A DNA stretch of 34,003 bases, from contig JASLML010000016.1 in NCBI GenBank assembly GCA_030746535.1, forward strand, positions 1 to 34,003, in the 5' to 3' direction. Made by a program: the position numbers and the translations under genes. Shown here piece by piece: positions 25,501-33,272 of the stretch (positions are counted from its first letter, which is position 1; every line of letters starts with the position of its first letter). This DNA is from Fidelibacterota bacterium. Its GTDB lineage: Bacteria; Fidelibacterota; Marinisomatia; Marinisomatales; TCS55. The notes beneath the pieces were generated by a model. The model was not told the DNA's origin. It searched no databases and saw only the letters and a list, made by a program, of their open reading frames with translations.

Positions 25501-25780
25501 AAAATCAGTCGGATTTGTTGCACTGACGCTTTTTGTCGGACTGATCCTCGGCACCGTGGCCGGAGAACTTTTGGCGTGGGGACTTCCTGAAGGTGTAGTA
25601 AAAGAGTTTTTTCTGACAGGCGTTGAATTCAGCCTTGCCGGCCTCGCCGGGAATGATTCGGGTGTGATCACACTTGATCTTGTGGTGCTGACACTGTCTT
25701 TCGGCCTGATGCTTAAACTAAACATTACGACCATCCTCGGACTTGCTGTGGCATATTATTTTTTAAGATATTTCCGGTAA
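25493..25780 (+). CDS. DUF4321 family small membrane protein
   Basis: 95 residues. An N-terminal hydrophobic helix, VGFVALTLFVGLILGTVAGEL, precedes a soluble middle. The C-terminal part reads ITLDLVVLTLSFGLMLKLN and then TTILGLAVAYYFLRYF, a pattern I associate with DUF4321 proteins. The function of that family is not known. It overlaps pssA by 8 bp and ends the long gene run. A gap of 61 bp then leads to tatA. Confidence 0.75.
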   Translation: MIKKSVGFVALTLFVGLILGTVAGELLAWGLPEGVVKEFFLTGVEFSLAGLAGNDSGVITLDLVVLTLSFGLMLKLNITTILGLAVAYYFLRYFR

Positions 25781-25841
25781 TCTTGCAATGGCTTTTCACC
25801 GTACATTCACATCAAACATTTGACCTTCGGAGGAAGAATCC

Positions 25842-26084
25842 ATGGACAATCATTTCATTGAATACGCATTATTTAATCTTGGCGCTCCCGAGATCATTCT
25901 CATTTTGCTGGTCATTCTGCTTTTGTTCGGCGCCAAGCGGCTCCCCGAACTCGCACGGGGACTGGGTCAGGGAATCAAGGAATTCAAAGGTGCGGTGGAC
26001 GATACCAAGAAGACCATAGAAGATGCCGCCGACCCGGAAAGCGGTCCGTCCGAAGAAGCCGAAAAACCTTCTGAAAGCGACTAA
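25842..26084 (+). CDS. tatA: Sec-independent protein translocase subunit TatA
   Basis: 80 residues. A short N-terminal membrane helix, APEIILILLVILLLFGAKRL, is followed by the TatA signature LPELARGLGQGIKEFKGAV, an amphipathic helix, and a loose acidic tail. A strong Shine-Dalgarno GGAGG (25829-25833) lies 8 bp before the ATG. TatA oligomers form the pore that exports folded proteins with twin-arginine signals. TatC is not in this window. A strong terminator follows, so the gene is the end of its transcript, perhaps transcribed on its own. Confidence 0.95.
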   Translation: MDNHFIEYALFNLGAPEIILILLVILLLFGAKRLPELARGLGQGIKEFKGAVDDTKKTIEDAADPESGPSEEAEKPSESD

Positions 26085-26103
26085 TATTTTCCCATGCTTT
26101 TTG

Positions 26104-26135
26104 CCCCGGTTTTAGACTATAGAATCGGGGTTTTT
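26104..26135 (+). terminator. Rho-independent terminator after tatA
   Basis: CCCCG (26104-26108) pairs with CGGGG (26126-26130). The stem extends inward by further A-T and G-T pairs to about 11 bp around a GACTA loop, and TTTTT (26131-26135) follows. gatA starts only 14 bp later. Confidence 0.85.
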
Positions 26136-26149
26136 AGTTTCCATTCACC

Positions 26150-27508
26150 ATGACAGCATTGCCTGAGTCCATCCAAAATCAGCTCAACCTGATTGCAGAA
26201 AAATCGGATCTGAATTGTGTTATCCGAACACGGAATGAATCCGACATCGCTTCCGCTGAAACAGGATCCGGAATCCTGTCCGGAAAAACACTTCTTGTTA
26301 AAGATAATATTTCCATAAAGGGCGATCCTGTAACCTGTTCTTCCAATGTTCTGGAAGGGTACACATCTCCTTACAATGCAACGGTGATTGACCGCATTGA
26401 AAAGGAAGGAGGTTTTATTATAGGGCAAACAAACTGTGACGAATTTGCAATGGGGTCTTCCACGGAATATTCAGCATTTGGGCCGTCAAAAAATCCGTTC
26501 GATAAAACGCGTGTGACAGGCGGATCGAGCGGAGGTTCGGGAGCGTCCGTTGCCGCCGGACTCGCCGATATGGCGCTGGGTTCGGATACGGGCGGATCGG
26601 TGCGCCAGCCGGCTTCGTTCTGCGGTGTGTACGGACTCAAGCCGACATACGGACGTGTATCGCGTTACGGACTCGTGGCGTTTGCATCATCTTTTGATCA
26701 AATCGGTCCTTTTGCAACGTCAGCGGAAGATACTGCCTCGCTGTTTGTTACGATTGCCGGGCACGATCCGAAAGATGCGACTTCCTCGACAGAGCCAGTC
26801 CCAAATCTCAAAGATTGCCTTGAATCGCCGCTGCCGAAATCCGTAGGAATTCCGAGGTCATTTTTATCCAAAGGACTCGACCCCGAGTTAACAGAGAAAA
26901 TGAAAGTGCTGGAATCTTTTTGTGAAAAGGAAGGCGTTGAGGTTGCAGATATTGATCTGCCGCATGCACCGTATGCTGTTTCTACCTATTACATCCTGAC
27001 GATGGCGGAAGCTTCTTCGAATCTTGCGCGGTTCGACGGAGTGCGCTACGGCAATCGTTCATCCAATAAAAATATTCAGGAATTGTACCATAAGACGCGC
27101 TCGGAAGGATTTGGCCCGGAAGTCAAACGGCGCATAATGCTCGGCACCTATATTTTATCTTCAGGATATTACGATGCGTATTATGCCAAAGCGCAAAAGG
27201 TCCGCCGGCTCATCAAGCATGATTTTACGGATGCATTTCAATCCGTTGATTTGATTCTGCTTCCGACAGCCCCGACGGCCGCATTCAAAATCGGCGAAAA
27301 TACAGACGATCCGCTGGCAATGTATTTATCAGATTTATTCACCATTCCGATGAGCCTTGCCGGCGTTCCGGCCCTGAATATCCCTGCCGGCAAATTTTCA
27401 TCAGGACTCCCGGCAGGATTGCAGATTGTCGGAAATTATTTCAAAGAAGAAACAATTTTGTCCTTCAGTCGTAGAGTCGAACAAGCAGGCGTATTTACCC
27501 ATGACTGA
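26150..27508 (+). CDS. gatA: Aspartyl/glutamyl-tRNA(Asn/Gln) amidotransferase subunit A
   Basis: 452 residues. The amidase signature is complete: catalytic Lys51 (LLVKDNI), cis-Ser126 (TGGSSGGSGAS) and nucleophile Ser150 (GSDTGGSVRQPA), then YGLKPTYGRVSRYGLVAFAS, typical of GatA rather than a general amidase. The spacing Lys-Ser-Ser (75 and 99 residues) equals that of S. aureus GatA (Lys79, Ser154, Ser178). The N-terminus is therefore about 28 residues shorter than usual, and an in-frame TAG at 26135-26137 blocks extension upstream. GatA transfers ammonia from glutamine to Glu-tRNA(Gln)/Asp-tRNA(Asn) together with GatB and GatC, neither of which is adjacent. Confidence 0.93.
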   Translation: MTALPESIQNQLNLIAEKSDLNCVIRTRNESDIASAETGSGILSGKTLLVKDNISIKGDPVTCSSNVLEGYTSPYNATVIDRIEKEGGFIIGQTNCDEFAMGSSTEYSAFGPSKNPFDKTRVTGGSSGGSGASVAAGLADMALGSDTGGSVRQPASFCGVYGLKPTYGRVSRYGLVAFASSFDQIGPFATSAEDTASLFVTIAGHDPKDATSSTEPVPNLKDCLESPLPKSVGIPRSFLSKGLDPELTEKMKVLESFCEKEGVEVADIDLPHAPYAVSTYYILTMAEASSNLARFDGVRYGNRSSNKNIQELYHKTRSEGFGPEVKRRIMLGTYILSSGYYDAYYAKAQKVRRLIKHDFTDAFQSVDLILLPTAPTAAFKIGENTDDPLAMYLSDLFTIPMSLAGVPALNIPAGKFSSGLPAGLQIVGNYFKEETILSFSRRVEQAGVFTHD

Positions 27509-27548
27509 GGAACATAATTTTTGTCAGTTTTAACAATCATTTATTACA

Positions 27549-28520
27549 ATGATTGAGTTTTCACATCCATGGATGCTCATCTTCCTTTTCCTGATTCCTC
27601 TGCTTTGGATTTGGATGAGCAGGGCAGGGCAAAAACTGGAGGGAACAATTTCCGTATCGTCGCATCATATTTTCCCTGAAAGCATCAAGAAAAAGGGAAG
27701 GATGAAAGCACAAGTCCTAAAAACGCTTAGACTCGCCGTACTGGGGCTGATCATCATCGGCTTAGCCGGGCCGCGCCGGATAGATACACTTCAGGAAACG
27801 AATATGGATGTCGTGGATATAGTGCTCGTTATTGATATTTCCAGCAGCATGCTAGCGACAGATTTTGACCCGAACCGCCTCGAAGCTGTGAAGAAGACAG
27901 CGGATAGGTTTATCTTGGAACGGGAAGGCGACAGAATGGGCCTCTTGGTATTTGCCGGCGAAACATTTATTCAGTGTCCGCTTACGGTAGATAAAGATGT
28001 TGTCCGCAGGCTGCTTTCCGAAGTGCGGGTTGCGGAACAGGCATATGACGGAACAGCGATCGGTATGGCCATAGCAAATGCATCAAACAGGCTGAGAACA
28101 AGCTTAGCGAAGAGCAAAGTGATGATACTTCTTTCGGACGGAAGTAACAACGCCGGTGAGCTGGATCCGCTGACTGCTGCAGATTTGGCATCCCGTTTTG
28201 ACATAAAAATTTATACCATTGGTGCCGGCACTGACCGTTCGGTGTCTTTTGTTCCGGGACGCGGCAATATGCGCAATGTGATTGATGAAAAAACCTTGAA
28301 AGAAATTGCTGATAAAACCGGCGGAAAATATTTTCGCGCGAAAGACAGTTCAGCGCTCGATGATGTTTACGCTGAGATCAATGCCCTTGAACGAACCGAA
28401 ATAAAAGTGAAGGAATACACAAGGTATGAGGAATTATTTGCGTGGTTTCTGCTTCCTGCTCTATTAGCGGGATTGGGAACCGAATCCCTTGAACGGCATG
28501 TGCTTAGGAAACGGACATGA
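27549..28520 (+). CDS. batA: BatA-like VWA domain membrane protein
   Basis: 323 residues. Two N-terminal membrane helices (about 7-23 and 60-75) and a C-terminal one (about 296-313) frame a von Willebrand factor A domain. The metal-site residues are Asp96, Ser98 and Ser100 (DISSS), Thr169 (YDGTA) and Asp197 (LLSDGSNN). This is the layout of BatA from the Bacteroides aerotolerance operon. The ATG at 27549 is 40 bp after gatA. The next gene overlaps by 4 bp. The usual upstream partners MoxR ATPase and DUF58 protein are not present here. Function is inferred from the family; the molecular role of Bat proteins is poorly understood. Confidence 0.9.
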   Translation: MIEFSHPWMLIFLFLIPLLWIWMSRAGQKLEGTISVSSHHIFPESIKKKGRMKAQVLKTLRLAVLGLIIIGLAGPRRIDTLQETNMDVVDIVLVIDISSSMLATDFDPNRLEAVKKTADRFILEREGDRMGLLVFAGETFIQCPLTVDKDVVRRLLSEVRVAEQAYDGTAIGMAIANASNRLRTSLAKSKVMILLSDGSNNAGELDPLTAADLASRFDIKIYTIGAGTDRSVSFVPGRGNMRNVIDEKTLKEIADKTGGKYFRAKDSSALDDVYAEINALERTEIKVKEYTRYEELFAWFLLPALLAGLGTESLERHVLRKRT

Positions 28521-29527
28521 TTGCATTTCGTTATCCGGTATTACTGCTCCTCCTGATTCCGATTGCCATCCTGATGATCCTTTGGATGATGCAAAACAGA
28601 AATGGAATATCCTGGCTGAAAGACAGTTCTGTAAATGTGCAAAATGCACTGCTTTCTGGATTGGATGAATCGAGAAAAAAACGAAAAGGGTGGATGTTTG
28701 CATTTAGTCTTGTGTTGCTTATCCTCGCAGCTTCAGGTCCGCAAATCGGTGTGAAGCTGAGTCCAGTAGAACGCAAGGGAATTGATCTCATTTTTGCGGT
28801 AGATGTTTCCAGCAGTATGAATGCGGAAGATGTAAAGCCAAGCAGACTTGAGAAAGCGAAATACGAAATTTCTCAAGTGATACGCAGTTTGAAAGGGGAC
28901 CGTGTTTCGATGATCGTATATGCAGGCGTCAGTCATTTTTATCTCCCGCTGACGACTGATTACGAAGCTGCCCAGCTTTTCCTCGAAAATATTGATACAG
29001 GCATGATTCCAACCCAGGGTACTTCGCTGAGTTCTGCACTCAACACGGCGATCTCAGGATTTCAAGAAGAAAGCCAAAAGCATAAAGTGGTTGTGCTCGT
29101 TTCCGATGGTGAGGATCATGAAGGGGAAGCGGTGGAAATCGCAAGGAAAGCCGCGTCATCCGGAATGACCATCCATACGGTTGGCGTTGGAACACTGAAA
29201 GGATCGCTGATTCCTGTCCCGAAGGAGAAAGAAAACAACCTCGAATATAAAAGAGACAGGCAGGGGAAACTGGTTACTTCAATGCTGAATGAAGGCATAC
29301 TGCGGGATGTAGCACGAGCAGGGAACGGGATTTATACGAGGTTTGACAACCGTAAAGGCGGATTTCACGCACTCCTCAATGCGGTGGATGATATGGAAAA
29401 GCAGACATTTAAAACATTTGTCTATTCCGAGTTCGAGGACAGGTATCAGATATTTGCAGCATTTTCCATGCTTTTTTGGACAATCGGATTTTTATATCCG
29501 ACATCGCGTAAGAAAAATGATGATTAG
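28517..29527 (+). CDS. batB: BatB-like VWA domain membrane protein
   Basis: 336 residues and the same architecture as its upstream neighbour: membrane helices near residues 6-24 and 60-75, a VWA domain with DVSSS (Asp96, Ser98, Ser100), Thr169 (TQGTS) and Asp197 (LVSDGED), and a C-terminal helix (FAAFSMLFWTIGFLYP). The metal-site residues fall at identical positions in the two proteins, which suggests paralogues from a tandem duplication. It overlaps batA by 4 bp (ATGA) and batC by 11 bp. By family knowledge it probably complexes with BatA in the inner membrane. Confidence 0.9.
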   Translation: MIAFRYPVLLLLLIPIAILMILWMMQNRNGISWLKDSSVNVQNALLSGLDESRKKRKGWMFAFSLVLLILAASGPQIGVKLSPVERKGIDLIFAVDVSSSMNAEDVKPSRLEKAKYEISQVIRSLKGDRVSMIVYAGVSHFYLPLTTDYEAAQLFLENIDTGMIPTQGTSLSSALNTAISGFQEESQKHKVVVLVSDGEDHEGEAVEIARKAASSGMTIHTVGVGTLKGSLIPVPKEKENNLEYKRDRQGKLVTSMLNEGILRDVARAGNGIYTRFDNRKGGFHALLNAVDDMEKQTFKTFVYSEFEDRYQIFAAFSMLFWTIGFLYPTSRKKNDD

Positions 29528-30287
29528 ATTTATTTTCCTCATCGTGACCAGCGCTTTGACTTTTGTTTTTGCGGAGGACAAGGGATTGACCCATTTCAAA
29601 AAAGGCGAATTCGATAAAGCGATAGCATATTACGAATCAGCATTGGCCGAAGGTGCATCTTCTGATAAGGCGCATTTCGGCATCGGAACATCAGAACTAA
29701 ATAAAGGTGATATGGAAAAAGCAATGGAAGCGTTCGAGCGTGCTTTGGATACGAATGATGATGCACTGAAAGCAAAAGCGTATTACAATATGGGAAATGC
29801 TCTTTTTAATGCGCAGCGGAATGAGGAAAGCCTGGCTTTTTACCGGAAGGCACTTGAGCTGAACCCGAATGACAATGATGCCAAATATAATTATGAAATG
29901 GTGCGCTATCAACCCGAACAGCAGCAGGAAGAGCAGCAAAATCAGGATTCCAATTCAGAAGACGAAAATAATCAGGAAAAACAGGATCAAAAGCATGAAT
30001 CCGAACAGAATAATGAAGAACAGCAGGAGGATAAGCAAAGAGGCGAGGACGATCAGCAGCAGGAAGAAAACGAATCCGAAAGCAATAAATCCAACAAGGA
30101 AGAAAAGGGAAATGAAGAGCAATCAGATCAGGATACACACCCTGAGCAAGGTGAATCATCTGAAGAGGAAAAAGAAGAAATCCGCAATGCAGAACAGATT
30201 TTAGATGCCTTGAAGGAAGATGAAAAAATCCTTCAGAAACGACAGATGTCCCGCGTAAAATCCCGCAAACTTGAGAAAGACTGGTGA
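29517..30287 (+). CDS. batC: BatC-like TPR protein with a charged low-complexity tail
   Basis: 256 residues from ATG 29517, or the adjacent ATG 29520. A signal peptide (about 1-19, ending VFA) precedes about three TPR repeats (residues 20-125; for example AYYNMGNALFNAQRNEESLAFYRKALELNP). The rest (about 130-240) is almost entirely Gln, Glu, Asn, Asp, Ser and Lys, followed by the conserved-looking end ILDALKEDEKILQKRQMSRVK. BatC proteins commonly carry such a Q/E-rich tail. It probably works as a periplasmic scaffold with the VWA proteins. The stop overlaps the batD GTG start by 4 bp. Confidence 0.85.
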   Translation: MMIRFIFLIVTSALTFVFAEDKGLTHFKKGEFDKAIAYYESALAEGASSDKAHFGIGTSELNKGDMEKAMEAFERALDTNDDALKAKAYYNMGNALFNAQRNEESLAFYRKALELNPNDNDAKYNYEMVRYQPEQQQEEQQNQDSNSEDENNQEKQDQKHESEQNNEEQQEDKQRGEDDQQQEENESESNKSNKEEKGNEEQSDQDTHPEQGESSEEEKEEIRNAEQILDALKEDEKILQKRQMSRVKSRKLEKDW

Positions 30288-32002
30288 ATCAGGTTTACAA
30301 ATTTATCTTTTTAGCAACAATCGGATTATCCCGTATTGGTGCGGTTAGCGTGTCTGCTTCTGTCGATGCAGGCACCATAAACCTCAGCGACGTGTTCACA
30401 TTAAAGGTGGAAGCGAAAGACGCTGACAATACACCGACCGTAGACATTTCTCCGCTGCTTAAAAATTTCACCATCGTGAGCGGTCCTGCTCAGCAGACGA
30501 ATATTCAGTGGATAAACGGGAAAATGGCAAGCTCCCGCAGCTTGACTTGGACGCTGATCGCAAATAACAGCGGAACAATTGTCATTCCTCCACTGAGCGT
30601 TACAATGGGAGGTAAACGCTACAAAACGAATCCAATCACGATGGTAGTCAATGCAGACGGATCAGGAGGCGCTGGGAATGCGGATATTTTTATTGTCGCC
30701 GCGGCAGATAAACAGTCAGCCTACGTTGGTGAGCAAATCACGGTCTCCTATAAATTATTCACGAAAGTCAATCTGTCTCTCACAGGTGTGGAGTATCCGA
30801 AAGGTACGGGTTTTTGGGTGGAAGACCTTCGGAAACCGGCGGCACCAAGGCATCGCGATACGCAGGTAAACGGAATTCGATATCGTGTCTATACGCTGTA
30901 CGAAGCAGCACTTTTCCCGACAAAAACAGGCAATCTTTCCGTAGATCCGATGGTCGTGAATGCCGCTGTGTCTGTTAGCCAAAAAAGAAAAAGAGATCCA
31001 TTTTTTGATTCTCCTTTCATGGATTCTTTTTTCACCCAAACTGTTCCAAAAGTGATTCGATCGGAAAAGCTGGATATTAAAGTAAAACCGTATCCATCCG
31101 GGAAACCATCGGATTTCACCGGTGCCGTGGGAACTTTTTCACTGGATTCAAATCTGGACTCTGAAAAAGTGAAGGTGAATGAAGCGGTAACATTTACGGT
31201 AAAACTTAGCGGAACGGGAAATTTCAATTTATTCAGCATGCCGGAACTGCAGTTCCAAAACGATGTTCAAGTGCATTCGCCGACATCTGTGTTTCAAAAA
31301 GAAGCGCTTCGCGATAAGCTTACAGGAGAGCTCAGGATTGAATATATTCTCATTCCAAGAGAAGAAGGCCGCGTTTATATCCCTAAAGTAGAATTTGCAT
31401 TCTTTAATCCTCAGACAGAATCATGGGACCGGACAAAAACTCCGGGATTTACATTGTCGGTCGAAAAAGGTGAAGAAGCTGCCTTGTCCGGACTTTCGCG
31501 CAATGAAGTAGAATTGCTGAAAGAAGATATTCATTACATAAAAACGGATGCGCCGGACTGGTTGAAAAAGGGGTCAAGCAAGATCGGCATTACAGCATGG
31601 ATTATGTATGGATTTGCCGCATTGTTATTTCTTTCGCCATATCCGCTGGAATCAGCGCGTAAAAAGGCGATTGCATCCGCACCGCAGCGGCGATCGAAAG
31701 CAGCTTTACGGAAAGCATTAAAATCTCTTCAGAATATCACGGATAATCCTGATTCGGAAATATCAGGAACGGTTTACTGGTATCTTTCCGAAAAATGCGG
31801 ATTGGATGTAAAAGCAATGGATCCATCAGGTGTCCGCTCTTTGCTGACCCCAAAAATTACTGATGAGTCTCTTTCGGATATTTTACGGATTTTATCAGAC
31901 TGTGACGCCATACGGTACGCTCCCGGAAAGGGAATCGAAACGCAAAAGCTAATTGATGAAACAGCAACTGTTTTAACAACAATAGATGAGCAGTTATCGT
32001 GA
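30284..32002 (+). CDS. batD: BatD family protein
   Basis: 572 residues from GTG 30284 (GTGA overlap with batC). An N-terminal signal-like helix precedes SVSASVDAGTINLSDVFTLKVE, typical of BatD beta-sandwich domains, with repeats such as VSGPAQQTNIQWINGK and FSLDSNLDSEKVKVNEAVTFTVKLSGTG split across the protein. A membrane helix (about residues 438-457, IGITAWIMYGFAALLFLSPY) separates the large outer part from a C-terminal cytoplasmic helical region (RRSKAALRKALKSLQ onward). BatD is a core component of the Bat system, proposed to be periplasmically exposed. The precise role is not known. Confidence 0.88.
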   Translation: MNQVYKFIFLATIGLSRIGAVSVSASVDAGTINLSDVFTLKVEAKDADNTPTVDISPLLKNFTIVSGPAQQTNIQWINGKMASSRSLTWTLIANNSGTIVIPPLSVTMGGKRYKTNPITMVVNADGSGGAGNADIFIVAAADKQSAYVGEQITVSYKLFTKVNLSLTGVEYPKGTGFWVEDLRKPAAPRHRDTQVNGIRYRVYTLYEAALFPTKTGNLSVDPMVVNAAVSVSQKRKRDPFFDSPFMDSFFTQTVPKVIRSEKLDIKVKPYPSGKPSDFTGAVGTFSLDSNLDSEKVKVNEAVTFTVKLSGTGNFNLFSMPELQFQNDVQVHSPTSVFQKEALRDKLTGELRIEYILIPREEGRVYIPKVEFAFFNPQTESWDRTKTPGFTLSVEKGEEAALSGLSRNEVELLKEDIHYIKTDAPDWLKKGSSKIGITAWIMYGFAALLFLSPYPLESARKKAIASAPQRRSKAALRKALKSLQNITDNPDSEISGTVYWYLSEKCGLDVKAMDPSGVRSLLTPKITDESLSDILRILSDCDAIRYAPGKGIETQKLIDETATVLTTIDEQLS

Positions 32003-32754
32003 GCCGCATTCGAGTCATCATTGGTTTCCTTGGATTGTTAGTTTCTGTGGTTTGCGGGCAATCGCAGGCGGACAGTCTATTTGGTAAAGCAAATGCCGTA
32101 TTTGCTGCGGATAAATTTTCAGATGCATCCAACCTCTATGAATCGTTGATCTATACTGTTGAACATGCCGATCTCTACTATAATCTTGGGAATGCTTATT
32201 TCAGGCAAGGCGAAATTGGCCAATCAATTTGGGCGTACGAAAAGGGACTTCAGTTCAATCCAAGAGATAAAGATTTGCAGCACAATATCGCTATTGCAAG
32301 AGCACACGTAAGGGACAGGATTGAATTCCCGGAAGGTATGTTTTTCGTCGATTATTACAGATCGTTAAAACAAAAGGTTACGCTTGGCGATTTGTTTTTC
32401 CTGGGCGGATTTTTCTTACTGATGACGGCCGCTGTTTGGTTTGGGAAATTGTTCGGTTTCATCCGCGGAACTGCCTACCGAGTTCTCATGCTCCCATCGG
32501 TTATTGCAGTGATATCGCTTCACCTCTTTATGCTTGATGTTTACTGGGATATTACCGGGAATCAGCGCGCGGTTGTCATTACGCCAATCGTGGAAGCGCT
32601 GAGCGCACCGGCGGGAACGGATGATAAGATATTGTTCAGGATTCATGAAGGATCTGTAGTGGAATTGACACAGCAGCTTCCCGGATGGGTTGAGATCGGT
32701 TTACTCGATGGGAAAAAAGGCTGGATTCCGGACAGGACTTTGCGCGTATTATGA
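31999..32754 (+). CDS. batE: BatE-like TPR and SH3-domain membrane protein
   Basis: 251 residues from GTG 31999 (GTGA overlap with batD). A signal sequence (about 1-20) precedes TPR repeats (about 22-95, LYYNLGNAYFRQGEIGQSIWAYEKGL). Two membrane helices follow at about 130-155 and 160-178. The C-terminus (about 190-251) resembles a bacterial SH3-like domain, ending PGWVEIGLLDGKKGWIP. This is the usual BatE layout. It overlaps the SPOR gene by 4 bp, so all five Bat genes and the SPOR gene form one transcript. Confidence 0.88.
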   Translation: MSRIRVIIGFLGLLVSVVCGQSQADSLFGKANAVFAADKFSDASNLYESLIYTVEHADLYYNLGNAYFRQGEIGQSIWAYEKGLQFNPRDKDLQHNIAIARAHVRDRIEFPEGMFFVDYYRSLKQKVTLGDLFFLGGFFLLMTAAVWFGKLFGFIRGTAYRVLMLPSVIAVISLHLFMLDVYWDITGNQRAVVITPIVEALSAPAGTDDKILFRIHEGSVVELTQQLPGWVEIGLLDGKKGWIPDRTLRVL

Positions 32755-33185
32755 AGCGGATTATTCCATTGATCTTTTTCGGAATAGTTGCATCACAGGA
32801 TTCTGTACTCAAGGAAACATTCGATGCTTCCGCCATTCAGGCAAAGGATCCGGATTGGCCGGCGGTGATGGATCCGCTGATCAAAAATACCGCCGACCTT
32901 GATAAGGCACTCGGACTGGATTCAACGCAGCTTATCCGCGAGGGCTTTCGAGTACAGGTTTTTGCTTCCAGCCGCAAAGAAAAAGCGGACAGCCTGAAAT
33001 TTCACTTAGACAATATTATGCAGGAACCGGTATTTGTTACATTTGAGGTGCCGCTGTACAAGGTGAGGGTTGGAAATTGCATCACCCGCAAAGAGGCGGA
33101 GCGGCTGCAGGCTAGGCTAAATGAGATTGGCTACCGCAACGCTTGGATCATTCGATCTCGGATCGAACCTCAAAAACCGTATTGA
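32751..33185 (+). CDS. SPOR domain-containing exported protein
   Basis: 144 residues. A short signal peptide (MKRIIPLIFFGIVA) precedes an unstructured stretch. A SPOR domain at about 64-140 is recognised by REGFRVQVFASSRKEKADSL, VPLYKVRVGNCITRKEAERL and ARLNEIGYRNAWIIRSRI. SPOR domains bind denuded peptidoglycan glycans at the division septum. The ATG overlaps batE by 4 bp, and no other gene follows on this strand before the convergent rlmN. Its tie to the Bat operon is by position only. Confidence 0.88.
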   Translation: MKRIIPLIFFGIVASQDSVLKETFDASAIQAKDPDWPAVMDPLIKNTADLDKALGLDSTQLIREGFRVQVFASSRKEKADSLKFHLDNIMQEPVFVTFEVPLYKVRVGNCITRKEAERLQARLNEIGYRNAWIIRSRIEPQKPY

Positions 33186-33272
33186 TTTAAGGTTTATCTG
33201 CAGTGCTACGCTGATTTTTGCTCATATTTAGCACATCCATTGCCATACAATCTCTGATCAAACATAAACCGA

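Noticed and set aside
25768-25800. CCGGTAATCTTGCAATGGCTTTTC before tatA as another copy of the shared element
   Set aside because: Only about 16 of 27 positions match and half lies in the end of the DUF4321 gene.
33186-33272. Possible bidirectional terminator between the SPOR gene and rlmN
   Set aside because: A 6-bp pair GTGCTA/TAGCAC (33203-33208 and 33229-33234) and a 7-bp pair GGTTTAT/ATAAACC (33191-33197 and 33264-33270) exist, but loops are long and no T-tract follows either.
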